From NCBI GenBank assembly GCA_022969215.1, contig JALJPA010000014.1, positions 1-40,694 of the forward strand: a stretch of 40,694 bases of DNA, given 5' to 3'. Below the pieces are notes generated by a model. That model was not told where the DNA came from. It saw only the letters and a list, made by a program, of their open reading frames with translations, and did not search any database. Made by a program: the position numbers and the translations under genes. This DNA is from Colwellia sp. (GTDB lineage: Bacteria; Pseudomonadota; Gammaproteobacteria; Enterobacterales; Alteromonadaceae). Numbering within the stretch: the first letter of the stretch is position 1; every line of letters starts with the position of its first letter. Shown here piece by piece: positions 1 to 8,884 of this stretch.

Positions 1-75
<75 letters not shown>

Positions 76-401
76 ACTACATTAAGTGGTGCGAATTCTA
101 GTGTAATGTTTTGCCCCTTGCAATAGCTAAATTGAAATATTTTGCACTTTTTAGCTGTTTATTGTTTGTTTGCTGATTTTTTATTCAAGGGATGGTTACT
201 TTAACCGCTTAGCGGCATCTTAGTGCTAGTTAAAGTAAAAAATCCGACATTATATTATCTAAATATATAATGTCGGATTTCTTATTTTATTGTACTTTCT
301 CATAGTTAAGCTATTTGAAGACCAATTTTTCACTCTATTCTTTGCACTATTATAGTAGTGCTATTACCTAATGAAAAATGTCTGACTAAAAATGCAACAG
401 C
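76..401. other. Intergenic region with one terminator
   Basis: This gap of about 325 bases lies between the DUF2726 gene and the tRNA, both on the minus strand. It holds the hairpin terminator listed separately and the presumed promoter of the tRNA or tRNA cluster. I see no open reading frame with a credible ribosome binding site and no other repeat. Confidence 0.5.
240..280 (-). terminator. Rho-independent terminator, likely bidirectional
   Basis: A perfect 16-bp inverted repeat (240-255 with 265-280, core ATCCGACATTATAT) has a 9-base loop. A-rich sequence lies on the left and T-rich sequence on the right, so it could act in either direction. The gene ending nearby is the minus-strand DUF2726 gene at 402. 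Confidence 0.8.
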
Positions 402-1085
402 TTAATGTGATAATGAAGTGGCGGGTATAGACCCTAATTGTCCGGCAGACATTCGTGGTAATACTGGTGATTGTTGCTCAACTTGTACTTTAGCGGCTGC
501 CGCAGTTAATGCGCCAACAGACTTATTTCTTGCTCTAACCATAGGTGCAGGAATGATACGGCCTTTTATTTTTGGCTGTGGAGCAAAATTAGCAGCGGAT
601 TTACCCAGCAATCGGGTATGAATACATGTTCTAATTTCTTCTAGTGTGTAATTCGCTTTTACTTTAATGCGAAGATGAGGGATTGAAGCCGCTTCTAAAC
701 TGCCACTAACAAACCAATCTTTCTTTATTTTATAACCACGCCCCTGGGTATCAACTAAATCAATAGCACCAAGCAACTTCATAGTGCTGCGGTCACAAAT
801 GACAAAATCTAAGTACTTTGTTTCGGCACTTTTAGCGGCACTTTGGCTAGCACGACTTGAAACACCATTACGAATAGTCACCACATCACTTAATCTTACT
901 CGATTTAATACCCGATATTTTGTTCCTAATGCTTGCTCAACTAAATTTTGAAAGTTTTTTTCTGCTGGAGTAAATATGGCTTTTTTACTATCAAAAGGAA
1001 ATGGGAAACTATTATCGTTTAAACGACTCGCTAACACGGCAACAATTACCACTAAGGTAATCAAGGTAAATAATATCAGTTCCAT
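402..1085 (-). CDS. DUF2726 domain protein with N-terminal membrane anchor
   Basis: This 227-residue protein starts with a single hydrophobic helix (about residues 3-20), so it is probably anchored in the inner membrane with the rest in the cytoplasm. Residues about 38-160 match the DUF2726 pattern: FTPAEKNFQNLVEQAL, then YRVLNRVRLSDV, then KYLDFVICD and later IPHLRIKVKANYTLEEI. The fold is thought to resemble restriction-endonuclease-like nucleases, but no function is established and I cannot point to a complete catalytic set. The C-terminal 60 residues look low-complexity and disordered. The start is supported by GGAGAAG seven bases upstream of the ATG. It is a single-gene unit with its own terminator. 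Confidence 0.8.
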   Translation of the reverse strand: MELILFTLITLVVIVAVLASRLNDNSFPFPFDSKKAIFTPAEKNFQNLVEQALGTKYRVLNRVRLSDVVTIRNGVSSRASQSAAKSAETKYLDFVICDRSTMKLLGAIDLVDTQGRGYKIKKDWFVSGSLEAASIPHLRIKVKANYTLEEIRTCIHTRLLGKSAANFAPQPKIKGRIIPAPMVRARNKSVGALTAAAAKVQVEQQSPVLPRMSAGQLGSIPATSLSH

Positions 1086-1398
1086 ATACTTCTCCGGGAT
1101 TCAAATTCTTGACGCTTTTCCCTTTTCAGAGAATAAACGCACTACTTTCTTAGGATTAAGCAGAATGTGTGCCAAAGATCATTATGTATTATGGTGATTT
1201 TTCAGAGGAGGTTTGTTTGCTAAGGTATTTACGACTTTACTGACAACTATTACCAAGCTTTATATTTATTCTTTTATAGATTACTTAGTTAAAAGCTAGG
1301 TGCAGTGTCAAAATCCTGCACCTTTCTTTTTACTACTTATATAGCTCGGCTTATTCTAGCAGTACCTATATATAGTACTAATTAGCTTAACTTTTAAT
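1086..1398. other. Intergenic region, terminator and promoter space
   Basis: This gap lies between the dUTPase stop and the DUF2726 start, both on the minus strand. It contains the hairpin at 1298-1323 and must hold the DUF2726 promoter. The open frame at 976-1197 on the plus strand runs antisense through the DUF2726 start and has no ribosome binding site, so I do not regard it as a gene. Confidence 0.4.
1298..1323. terminator. Putative intrinsic terminator downstream of dUTPase gene
   Basis: An 8-bp stem AGGTGCAG / CTGCACCT has a 10-base loop. TTCTTTTT follows on the plus strand, and a TTTT run follows a few bases after the stem on the minus strand. The minus-strand dUTPase gene ends about 75 bases away and is the likely user. 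Confidence 0.6.
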
Positions 1399-2043
1399 TT
1401 AAGCTGGGTATTTTTCTTCTAACGCTTTATATAATTGCTGTTGAAAATCTTCCGCACCAGCATCTAAAGTACTAACGAGTTTAGCTAATACTTCATTATC
1501 TTCTTCACCATGCCACTCTTTGATATAGCTGCCATCTTTATAGCCATGATCTTGGCGGAAGAAATTTAATGTATTCTTGCCAACGTATTGACGGAATAAC
1601 TCATCAAGGTCCATATTCATTAGCGACATACAATCAGCCAGGGCTTTAGCATCAAAAGCTTTAGCAGTAACAGCTGCCGACGCCAAGTTTTCTAGTGCTA
1701 TTTTAAAGTCACTTTCTGCCGTACCTTGGTGTAATTCTTTCGCTAGCTCATTGGCAATAAGCGCGGGGCTATCGTTGGACATCAGGCGTAAACTCAAACC
1801 AAAGTGAAATATGTCAACTAGCTCTAATTGAACTTGAGCGATATCAATCTCTTGGTGTTTCCACCACTTCCAACCATGATGATCTAACATCTCTGCACAT
1901 TCTACCCAAATGGCACGATACCACTCATAACCATTTTCACGCCATGTATCACTAACACGACTGTTCATCGCATCTTGCATGACTAGCATTTGGCTAATTT
2001 GTTTTTCGGCTTTAGAGAGTGCGGTTGATAGTTGTTCGCTCAT
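1399..2043 (-). CDS. Dimeric all-alpha dUTPase (MazG-superfamily dUTP diphosphatase)
   Basis: This protein hydrolyses dUTP to dUMP and pyrophosphate, keeping uracil out of DNA and supplying dTMP synthesis. The 214-residue protein has the all-alpha NTP pyrophosphatase signature rather than the trimeric beta-type: a tryptophan-rich HGWKWWKHQEID stretch followed by QVQLELVDIFHF, which supplies the metal-binding acidic residues. A second acidic pair lies near EEDNE in the C-terminal half. The longer open frame begins at 2112, but I choose the ATG at 2043. It begins MSEQLS and has TTGAGA seven to ten bases upstream. The upstream 23 residues lie in the divergent promoter space shared with the diguanylate cyclase gene. 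Confidence 0.85.
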   Translation of the reverse strand: MSEQLSTALSKAEKQISQMLVMQDAMNSRVSDTWRENGYEWYRAIWVECAEMLDHHGWKWWKHQEIDIAQVQLELVDIFHFGLSLRLMSNDSPALIANELAKELHQGTAESDFKIALENLASAAVTAKAFDAKALADCMSLMNMDLDELFRQYVGKNTLNFFRQDHGYKDGSYIKEWHGEEDNEVLAKLVSTLDAGAEDFQQQLYKALEEKYPA

Positions 2044-2227
2044 GTTTTTCTCAAGTTTTCTTAAGTTATAAATGTTATCTGCTATTTTGCCGCAGCTAGC
2101 AGCAAGTGACAAGTATTTGCTGTTTTTTTGCGTAAAGAGTCATTTTATGGGTATATTAGTTGCTTGTTCATTTTTTAATCACTTATTGATGCCCGATATC
2201 AAAAGCGAGCTTAAACTAGAGGTATTT

Positions 2228-3103
2228 ATGGAACATATAAAAAATAATAACTTAGTACTTAGCTCCGTGATTAATTTGATTGATGACCTAATCTTTTATA
2301 AAGATAAAGACTTCAAATACCTTGGCGGCAATAGTGCCTTTCTCGCCTTTATTAATAACTCACCCGAAGAGCTTATTGGCAAAGATGACTTTGAAATATT
2401 CGATCATGAATTGGCTAGTCTATTCCGGCATAACGATAAACTGATGTTAGCTGAAGGTAACATCAGAACTAATGAAGAATGGGTCACCTATCCCGATGGC
2501 AGTAAAGTATACCTGTTGACCAAAAAAATTCCTTTTGTGTATGACCTAACAAATACCGGCATTATTGGTATAAGCAGAGACATCACCTCGTTAGAAAAGG
2601 CCAAACAACAATTACAAGCGCAAACCTTAGTCGATGAGCTCACTAAAGTTAACAATAGAAAAGCCTATAACTTAAAGATAAAAGCACTGCTTGCTGTTTT
2701 TGAGCGCTATCAAACGCCCTTTTCTATCATAAGCATTGACATAGATGACTTTAAAAAGATTAATGATAATTATGGCCATGATATTGGCGATAAAGTATTA
2801 CAAAGTTTCAGTGCACTTATTGAAGGTCATATTCGACAAACAGATCATTTATTTAGAGTAGGAGGTGAAGAATTTGTTATTCTCTGCGAGTCGAAAACAA
2901 AAAATGATGCAATAAAACTCGCTGAGAAACTACGCAGCATCACCGAAAACACTACTTTAATGACTAATATTGATTTCACTATTAGTTTAGGTATCTGTGC
3001 AGTAAGAAAAGATGATGACGCCAACTCAATAGCCAAGCGGGTTGATACTTTATTATACCAAGCGAAAGCGAACGGCAAAAATATTGTCAGTTATCATTCG
3101 TAA
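2228..3103 (+). CDS. PAS-GGDEF diguanylate cyclase
   Basis: This protein makes cyclic di-GMP from two GTP. Residues about 10-125 form a PAS sensor domain (NLIDDLIFYKDKDFKYLGGN near its start, ending with GIIGISRDIT). A short coiled linker leads to a GGDEF domain at about 140-291. The active motif GGEEF is intact at residues 212-216. An RxxD inhibitory site (RQTD) lies exactly five residues before it, so product feedback inhibition is likely. There is no membrane segment, so this is a cytoplasmic enzyme responding to a PAS ligand. The open frame extends upstream to 2072, but AGAGG sits six bases before the ATG at 2228 and the extra residues do not look like a domain. An alternative start is the ATG at 2189. 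The gene is divergent from the dUTPase gene. Confidence 0.88.
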   Translation: MEHIKNNNLVLSSVINLIDDLIFYKDKDFKYLGGNSAFLAFINNSPEELIGKDDFEIFDHELASLFRHNDKLMLAEGNIRTNEEWVTYPDGSKVYLLTKKIPFVYDLTNTGIIGISRDITSLEKAKQQLQAQTLVDELTKVNNRKAYNLKIKALLAVFERYQTPFSIISIDIDDFKKINDNYGHDIGDKVLQSFSALIEGHIRQTDHLFRVGGEEFVILCESKTKNDAIKLAEKLRSITENTTLMTNIDFTISLGICAVRKDDDANSIAKRVDTLLYQAKANGKNIVSYHS

Positions 3104-3130
3104 AAAAACAATTCGTGGGTAATCATTTAT

Positions 3131-3590
3131 TAACGCACACTTGATATTCAATCTGATCAGCAATCTCTTGAATGATTAAATTACTCGAAGCCAATAATTC
3201 TTTAGCCGTTTCAATGCGTAGTTGTTGCCAATATTGAGTTGCCCTTACCCCTGTAGCAGCTTTAAAAATGCGGGTAAAAGAACGTTGGCTCATACCAAAT
3301 TGCTCGGCTATCTCAATCAGGATAAGCTCAATATTATAATGCATACGTAACCAAAATTGAATTTCAACAACTAACTCATCAGCATGGCGATCACCCGCAC
3401 CTTCTAAATATCGCTGTTCTTCATAGGGCTAACGTATTTCGTGAGGAAAGTTTCGCTCAACATTTTGCGCGGCAGCCTTACTCTAATGTTGAGCAATTAG
3501 ATGTACGATTATATCAGCTAAGGCATTTAAACTAGCGGGGCATTAAATACGTTCAGATTGAGTTATAAAAAGATCACCTTAGCCTCACTA
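3131..3590 (-). pseudogene. Decayed partial copy of the AraC/GlxA-type regulator at 4753-5781
   Basis: The first helix-turn-helix of an AraC-family DNA-binding domain is preserved, with 54 of 58 residues identical to the intact neighbour across EIAEQFGMSQ...IADQIEYQ. Upstream in the same frame the copy is broken by two TAG codons, at 3431-3429 (replacing Lys in RKPYEE) and at 3485-3483 (replacing Tyr in AQHYGK). The second helix-turn-helix is missing: after ADQIEYQ the sequence diverges and stops at 3123. Similarity to the intact gene fades near 3590, so most of the DJ-1/PfpI-like N-terminal domain is gone. Over 280 bases I count about 56 mismatches and no gaps. The open segment 3123-3344 is not a functional gene. 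Confidence 0.88.
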
Positions 3591-3703
3591 CTTTAATATT
3601 AAGCAACATGGGGTTATTTAAAAACGGGAATTTAACAACCTAATATTAGCTGCAGTTACTCTTTCATAACTACTGTATAAAAGAGTATGCCGCAAACAAA
3701 ATA

Positions 3704-3741
3704 AAAAATGCCAGTTAACTGAGTCATTAACTGGCATTTTT
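3704..3741. terminator. Bidirectional intrinsic terminator after PEP-CTERM gene
   Basis: A perfect 15-bp inverted repeat (AAAAATGCCAGTTAA and its complement) has an 8-base loop, with A and T tracts on the two sides. It follows the minus-strand PEP-CTERM gene by about 45 bases and separates it from the pseudogene. Confidence 0.88.
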
Positions 3742-3787
3742 AAAACAATTATAGCCATGTTATCAATCAGATAAATAGCTGAACAAG

Positions 3788-4597
3788 TTAAAGCTTTCTT
3801 TTTCTTGCTCCAACTAAACCCATTAAAGCCAAGCCAAATAAAGCTAAGCCCGCGGGCTCTGGTATATCTGTTGGCTCTTCAATTGCAATGCCGTCAATAG
3901 TAATACCATCAAAAGCTAAGCCAGAATCAAAACCATTATCAAGCCAGTTAGTAACACCAAATTCCAAATAGAACTGACCGCTATCTACAATATTGTAATT
4001 TGATTGCACCCAGCCCGTTTTACCACAACCGACAGCGAAACACTCGCCAGAGTCCTCGCCTAGAGCAGACCATGTTGTTTCATTGGCAATAATTTCAACA
4101 CTTCCTGGAGTTAGCGTAGCTTCAGGTAATGGCATACCGAGCCCAGGTACTATATTCCCTGATTCTTTAGTGCGAGCGGTAAATAACATTGCAACTTGCT
4201 GGTATGTTTCATCTAATAAACGCGCCCAGCCATAATCAGCAAAACCAGCACCATCAGAAGTTACGTAATTAAAGAAAAACTCTAAATCATCTCCAGCTTC
4301 AGCTGAAAATAATACCGACTGCAATACCGAGCCTTCAAATCCAATTATACCATCAAGACCAGTACCGTTTACGCCATTATTTGTTGATACCCAGCCGTAG
4401 TTTGTATTGCCTGTTGGTGGTGCTGTTACATCACCATCTGCTGCACTTACGCCACAGTTACCGGTACAACTCCAGTCAGCAGGAAGACCTGCATCAAAAG
4501 TGCCTTCAATTACAGTAGCTGACACATTTGCCGATAACAATACAGGCAAAGCTACATTAAGTAGATACTTTGTCCCTTTTAAAATATTTTTTTTCAT
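3788..4597 (-). CDS. PEP-CTERM sorting-signal exported protein
   Basis: This 269-residue secreted protein has an N-terminal signal peptide (about residues 1-28, ending NVSATV) and a classic C-terminal PEP-CTERM tail: DIPEPAGLALFGLALMGLVG followed by ARKRKL. In known systems an exosortase recognises the PEP motif, and the substrates are usually linked to extracellular polysaccharide or floc formation. The exosortase is not in this window. The mature part is acidic and glycine/asparagine-rich, with paired cysteines (SCTGNCG and ECFAVGCG) that may form disulfides. I do not recognise a catalytic domain. AAGGA lies five bases before the ATG, and short CTAT tandem repeats lie just upstream. Confidence 0.85.
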   Translation of the reverse strand: MKKNILKGTKYLLNVALPVLLSANVSATVIEGTFDAGLPADWSCTGNCGVSAADGDVTAPPTGNTNYGWVSTNNGVNGTGLDGIIGFEGSVLQSVLFSAEAGDDLEFFFNYVTSDGAGFADYGWARLLDETYQQVAMLFTARTKESGNIVPGLGMPLPEATLTPGSVEIIANETTWSALGEDSGECFAVGCGKTGWVQSNYNIVDSGQFYLEFGVTNWLDNGFDSGLAFDGITIDGIAIEEPTDIPEPAGLALFGLALMGLVGARKRKL

Positions 4598-4603
4598 AAT
4601 TCC

Positions 4604-4624
4604 TTTTCTCTATCTATCTATCTG
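4604..4624 (-). repeat. Short CTAT tetranucleotide repeat in leader of PEP-CTERM gene
   Basis: Read on the plus strand, TATC/CTAT units repeat about three and a half times immediately upstream of the ribosome binding site of the PEP-CTERM gene. The tract is too short to assert phase variation but lies where length change would alter the leader. Confidence 0.5.
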
Positions 4625-4752
4625 TTTTGAACTCGTAGCAAAGCAAAAACCAAGCCAAAAGCACAAAACACAACATAATCAATAATTTAATTTAAAACAC
4701 CACAAAAACATAACTATCACATGTAAAAAATACTGACATTTAAGTTTATCTT

Positions 4753-5781
4753 TTACTCTTGGCTAAACAGCTTCTTTCTTACCATGGCGCGATAAGCTTT
4801 TGGCGTTAAAGTTAAGTTCTGTTTAAACAAACGTGTTAAGTGCCCTTGATCTTGATAGCCGATTTGATCAGCTATTTCTTGTATGGTTAAGTTACTTGAG
4901 GCCAGTAATTCTTTTGCGGTTTCTATGCGCAATTGCTGCCAATATTGGGTTGCCCTTACTCCCGTTGCCGCTTTAAACCGACGGGTAAATGAACGTTGGC
5001 TCATGCCAAATTGCTTAGCAATTTCAGTTAAGGTTAATTCGGTATTTAAATGGGTGCGTAACCAAAATTGAATTTCAGCGATCAATTCATCAGCGTGCCT
5101 ATCACCCGACCCTTCTAAATAACGCTGTTCTTCATAAGGCTTACGTATTTCATGAGAGAAGTTTCGTTCTACATTCTGCGCCGCTGCTTTGCCATAATGC
5201 TGGGCAATTAAATGCACAATAATATCAGCCAAAGCATTTAAGCTAGCAGCACAATAAATACCTTCTGATTGGGTAATAAAAAAATCTGGCTTTAAGTCAA
5301 CTTGTGGATAATCACGTTTAAATTGTTCAACATAATGCCAATGGGTGGTTGCAGAGTGATTATCTAACAAGCCCGCTTCTGCCAAAAAACATACTCCGGT
5401 ACCTACACCAATTAACGTACTACCCTGCTGCCAGCAATGTTTTAGCCAAGTAATAAGTTTTTGATGACTTTTAATGACTGGTCGAGGATTACGCCACAAA
5501 CTCGGCACAATAATGATATCAGGTGCCGCGGTTTTAGCATTAGGTTCATCGTCAAGGGTGATATCGGCAATCAATGTAATACCTGCACGTGACTTGATTT
5601 GTACTGACGACTCACTCAAGAATTGCGTATTAAGCTTTAACGCAGATTTGTCATAACGTCTTGCAAAGGCCTCACCGGCAAGTAACATTTCAACAGGCAA
5701 GGTGATACCAGTAGCCAAAACATGAGGATAAATTAATAAATTAATGGTTAAGCTATTAGTTTTTATTTGCCTATTGGTCAT
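4753..5781 (-). CDS. GlxA-type AraC-family regulator with DJ-1/PfpI-like domain
   Basis: This 342-residue transcription factor has a class-I glutamine amidotransferase-like (DJ-1/PfpI) N-terminal domain (about 12-190, with PDIIIVPSLW and GTGVCFLAEAGLL at the nucleophile-elbow position). An AraC DNA-binding domain with two helix-turn-helix units follows (about 235-335: EIAKQFGMSQRSFTRRFK, then EIADQIGYQDQGHLTRLFK). In this family the first domain normally senses a ligand rather than acting as an enzyme. TAGGAG lies seven bases before the ATG. The gene is divergent from the FabY-like gene with only about 150 bases between starts, so that gene is a plausible target. A decayed second copy lies 1.2 kb downstream. 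Confidence 0.88.
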   Translation of the reverse strand: MTNRQIKTNSLTINLLIYPHVLATGITLPVEMLLAGEAFARRYDKSALKLNTQFLSESSVQIKSRAGITLIADITLDDEPNAKTAAPDIIIVPSLWRNPRPVIKSHQKLITWLKHCWQQGSTLIGVGTGVCFLAEAGLLDNHSATTHWHYVEQFKRDYPQVDLKPDFFITQSEGIYCAASLNALADIIVHLIAQHYGKAAAQNVERNFSHEIRKPYEEQRYLEGSGDRHADELIAEIQFWLRTHLNTELTLTEIAKQFGMSQRSFTRRFKAATGVRATQYWQQLRIETAKELLASSNLTIQEIADQIGYQDQGHLTRLFKQNLTLTPKAYRAMVRKKLFSQE

Positions 5782-5930
5782 CGATGTCTCCTACTCACTC
5801 ACATTGGCCATTATTACACATTATATGGCCACTTTACCTTATTAAATTTTTTAAGAGTCATTAGAATAGATAATATATTACGCATTATTACCATTTTGCA
5901 TTTACTCAAATTCTTTAAGTGGGTTATTAC

Positions 5931-7826
5931 ATGGCACGTTTACCTTTAATTATTGGCATGGGCGGTATTAATGCCGCGGGACGCACCTCGTTTCATCAAG
6001 GCTTCCGTCGTATCGTAATCGATAAATTAAATGCCCAAGCACGTCAAGAAACGTTTGTTGGCTTAGCAAGCTTAATGAATATAGTCACCAATCAGCAAGG
6101 CGCTTTAGTTGATGCTGAGGGGAATACGGTTGAGCCAGCTGAGATAGAAGAAAAATTCGGTCAACAAATCCTTGACGGTACCTTAATTCGTAAAATTGAG
6201 AAAAATCACTTTGATCCTGATGCGACGCATTGGCATCAAAAGATGAATATTAGCCCTACTGATAAATATATTACCTTTGAGTTACGCACGAAAGAGCTAC
6301 CTAAACCTTTGCCAAGCTCATGGTTACTGACTGATTTAGGCGAGAACAGAGTGTCGGTTAAGATACCTGAACAATTAACCATTACCCATGATTCATATCG
6401 TGATAACCCCATTAAAGCCGCGGGACAGTTTCCAACAGGCTTTGACCCGGCAAAACTTTATAAGAGCCGTTATCAACCTCGTGGTTTACAAGCGACTATT
6501 TTCGCTGCCACCGATGCCATTCGCTCAACGGGCCTTGAATGGGATGCTATTTTAGATAAGATTAGTCCTGATGAAGTAGGTGCTTATTCGGCATCAATTG
6601 CCGGCCAGCTAAACGATGAAGGCTTAGGCGGTTTGATTAAAAGTAGGTTAACCGGCTCTCGGGTTAGTACTAAACAATTAGCCTTAGGGTTAAATACTAT
6701 GTCTACCGATTTCATTAATGCCTATGTTATTGGTAATGTCGGTACCACGTTTACCAGCTCTGGTGCTTGTGCAACGTTTTTATATAACTTACGTGCTGCT
6801 GTCCACGACATGGCAGCCGGCCGCATCCGTGTCGCCATTGTCGGTAGTAGTGAAGCGGCGATCACGCCAGAAGTGATTGAAGGCTTTGGCAATATGAGCG
6901 CGCTAGCCAACGAAGAAGGCTTAAAGAGACTAGACGGCACCGACACCGCCGATCATCGTCGTACCAGTCGCCCTTTTGGTAACAATTGTGGTTTTACTAT
7001 GGGTGAAGGCGCACAGTATGTGGTCTTGATGGATGATGCCCTGGCTATGGAGATGGGCGCAAAAGTACTTGCCTCAGTTGCCGATGTATTTATTAATGCT
7101 GATGGCTATAAAAAATCTATCACGGCGCCAGGCCCTGGTAACTATATCACCATGGCAAAAGCTGTGGCACTAGCAGAGCAAGTCTTAGGTAAAGAGGCAT
7201 TACAACAGCGTAGTTTTATTCTGGCACATGGTTCAAGTACTCCGCAAAATCGCGTCACTGAATCTTTGATTTACCATAAAGTCGCAGAATGTTTTAATAT
7301 CGAAAATTGGCCAGTCGCGGCACCAAAAGCTTATGTCGGACATACACTAGGACCTGCGAGTGGCGATCAAATGGCCATGGCATTAGGTATTTTCAGTGAT
7401 AATATCATGCCTGGCATTACCACCATTGATAAAGTGGCTGATGATGTCTATGACCAGCACCTTAACATTGCCACCGATCATTGGCATTGTCATGATATGG
7501 ACATCGCTTTTATCAACTCAAAAGGCTTTGGCGGTAATAATGCCACGGCAACCGTATTTTCGCCAAAAGTAAGCTTAGCCATGATAGAAAAACGCTATGG
7601 CAGTGAAGCAATGCAAGAGTATCAACAAAAGCTCGTGGCAGTGGAACAAGCTCAACAAGTTTATCGTGATAACGCCAACAAAGGTCAATTTGATTTGATT
7701 TATAAATTTGGTGAAGGCATGCTCAATGAGGCTGATATTGAATTAACCACTGAAAGTTTAAAATTTGCTGAATTCAAACACAGTATTGCCCTACCAACTA
7801 AAAACCCTTTTGATGATATGGTTTAA
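5931..7826 (+). CDS. fabY: FabY-type beta-ketoacyl-ACP synthase
   Basis: This 631-residue condensing enzyme of the thiolase fold probably catalyses a decarboxylative condensation with malonyl-ACP in fatty-acid synthesis. The Cys-His-His catalytic set is visible: Cys280 in SSGACATFLYN, His433 in LAHGSSTPQNRVTE and His471 in YVGHTLGPASGDQ. The glycine-rich NSKGFGGNNATATV follows. It is about 200 residues longer than FabB/FabF. The length and the N-terminal MARLPLIIGMGGINAAGRTS resemble Pseudomonas aeruginosa FabY (PA5174), which primes synthesis from acetyl-CoA. That assignment is from memory. The open frame could start at a GTG at 5919, but I choose the ATG at 5931 because MARLPLI matches the family start. 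Its Shine-Dalgarno is weak (AAGTGGG). Confidence 0.82.
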   Translation: MARLPLIIGMGGINAAGRTSFHQGFRRIVIDKLNAQARQETFVGLASLMNIVTNQQGALVDAEGNTVEPAEIEEKFGQQILDGTLIRKIEKNHFDPDATHWHQKMNISPTDKYITFELRTKELPKPLPSSWLLTDLGENRVSVKIPEQLTITHDSYRDNPIKAAGQFPTGFDPAKLYKSRYQPRGLQATIFAATDAIRSTGLEWDAILDKISPDEVGAYSASIAGQLNDEGLGGLIKSRLTGSRVSTKQLALGLNTMSTDFINAYVIGNVGTTFTSSGACATFLYNLRAAVHDMAAGRIRVAIVGSSEAAITPEVIEGFGNMSALANEEGLKRLDGTDTADHRRTSRPFGNNCGFTMGEGAQYVVLMDDALAMEMGAKVLASVADVFINADGYKKSITAPGPGNYITMAKAVALAEQVLGKEALQQRSFILAHGSSTPQNRVTESLIYHKVAECFNIENWPVAAPKAYVGHTLGPASGDQMAMALGIFSDNIMPGITTIDKVADDVYDQHLNIATDHWHCHDMDIAFINSKGFGGNNATATVFSPKVSLAMIEKRYGSEAMQEYQQKLVAVEQAQQVYRDNANKGQFDLIYKFGEGMLNEADIELTTESLKFAEFKHSIALPTKNPFDDMV

Positions 7827-7860
7827 CAACAAGTTGAATAGCCTTAGCCCAAGTTAATTA

Positions 7861-7908
7861 TTAAGGTGCTAGCTTGCCAATTTACTAAGCTTGCACCTTA
7901 ACTTTTTG
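7861..7908 (+). terminator. Intrinsic terminator of the fabY-like gene
   Basis: A stem of TTAAGGTGC with GCACCTTAA continues after one mismatch into AGCTT/AAGCT, with an 11-base loop. CTTTTT follows on the plus strand. It lies 34 bases after the stop codon. Confidence 0.85.
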
Positions 7909-8011
7909 TTTAACTATTGACTAAACTAGCTACTTAGCTATCTACTGCTGAATATAGAGCCGCGTCACTTACCCCTCGCCATCGTTGACCAACCAAAGAC
8001 TAGGAAAATAT

Positions 8012-8884
8012 ATGACTCGCTTTAAAATAATCCTAATCACCCTGCTATCACTATTGGCCTTTGCCGCTAACTCACTGATAACTCGCTTTGCCTTAGAACA
8101 AACCACCATAGATGAAGCAAGTTTCATTATGCTGAGAGTGGTTTCTGGCGCACTATTCTTATGGCTATTTGTTACGCTAAAAAAGCATAAATCGCCCTGG
8201 CAGTCAGGCAGCTGGCTCGCTGCTGCTGCCCTCTTTATTTATGCTGTTAGCTTTACTTATGGTTACGGCTTAATCGCCGCTGGCACGGGTGCCTTATTGC
8301 TGTTTGGCTCAGTGCAAGTAACCATGACTATTGTTGGCTACCGTGAAGGAGAGCGCCTGAATAACGTACAATTAATCGGCTTTGTGTTAGCGCTTATTGG
8401 CTTAGTAATATTAATGTTACCTGGTATAAGCGCACCTTCATTGATTGGCGCATTATTGATGTGTATTTCAGGTGTCGCTTGGGGTATATATACGCTACAA
8501 GGTAGAGCTGCGAGTAATCCCGCCGCCTCTACTGCAGGAAACTTTATCAAAGCAGCGCCAATGGCGATACTGTTATGGTTTATCGTTAACTTCTCAACAA
8601 ACAACACCATTAACTTAGCCAGCGATGGTGTTATCTGTGCATTGTTATCAGGTATTGTCACTTCTGCTATAGGTTACATTATTTGGTACAGTGTATTGCC
8701 TGAACTCAAGGCTACTCAAGCCGCTATCATTCAATTAAGTGTGCCTTTACTGGTAACTTTAGCAGGGGCGATATTGCTTAATGAAGTTATCACCCTACGC
8801 GTGGTACTCGCTTCATTTACTATTTTATTCGGCACTATTTTGGTGCTAACTTACAAGAAAAGTAAGCCCAGCCTTGCCAAATAA
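8012..8884 (+). CDS. EamA/DMT-superfamily transporter
   Basis: This 290-residue inner-membrane protein has about ten predicted hydrophobic helices and the internal two-fold repeat of EamA transporters (first half to about residue 140, second half from SLIGALLMCISGVAWGIYTL). The first helix contains AANSLITRFAL, a typical EamA opening where a small-residue/asparagine motif precedes an alanine-rich helix. Family members export amino acids, nucleosides or other metabolites, and the substrate cannot be read here. The open frame extends to a TTG at 7985, but AGGAA five bases before the ATG at 8012 decides the start. It stands alone after the fabY terminator. No intrinsic terminator is evident downstream. 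Confidence 0.85.
   Translation: MTRFKIILITLLSLLAFAANSLITRFALEQTTIDEASFIMLRVVSGALFLWLFVTLKKHKSPWQSGSWLAAAALFIYAVSFTYGYGLIAAGTGALLLFGSVQVTMTIVGYREGERLNNVQLIGFVLALIGLVILMLPGISAPSLIGALLMCISGVAWGIYTLQGRAASNPAASTAGNFIKAAPMAILLWFIVNFSTNNTINLASDGVICALLSGIVTSAIGYIIWYSVLPELKATQAAIIQLSVPLLVTLAGAILLNEVITLRVVLASFTILFGTILVLTYKKSKPSLAK

Noticed and set aside
3123..3344. Separate small AraC-type regulator
   Set aside because: In-frame stops upstream and loss of the second helix-turn-helix show it is the surviving piece of a broken gene, not a deliberate mini-regulator.
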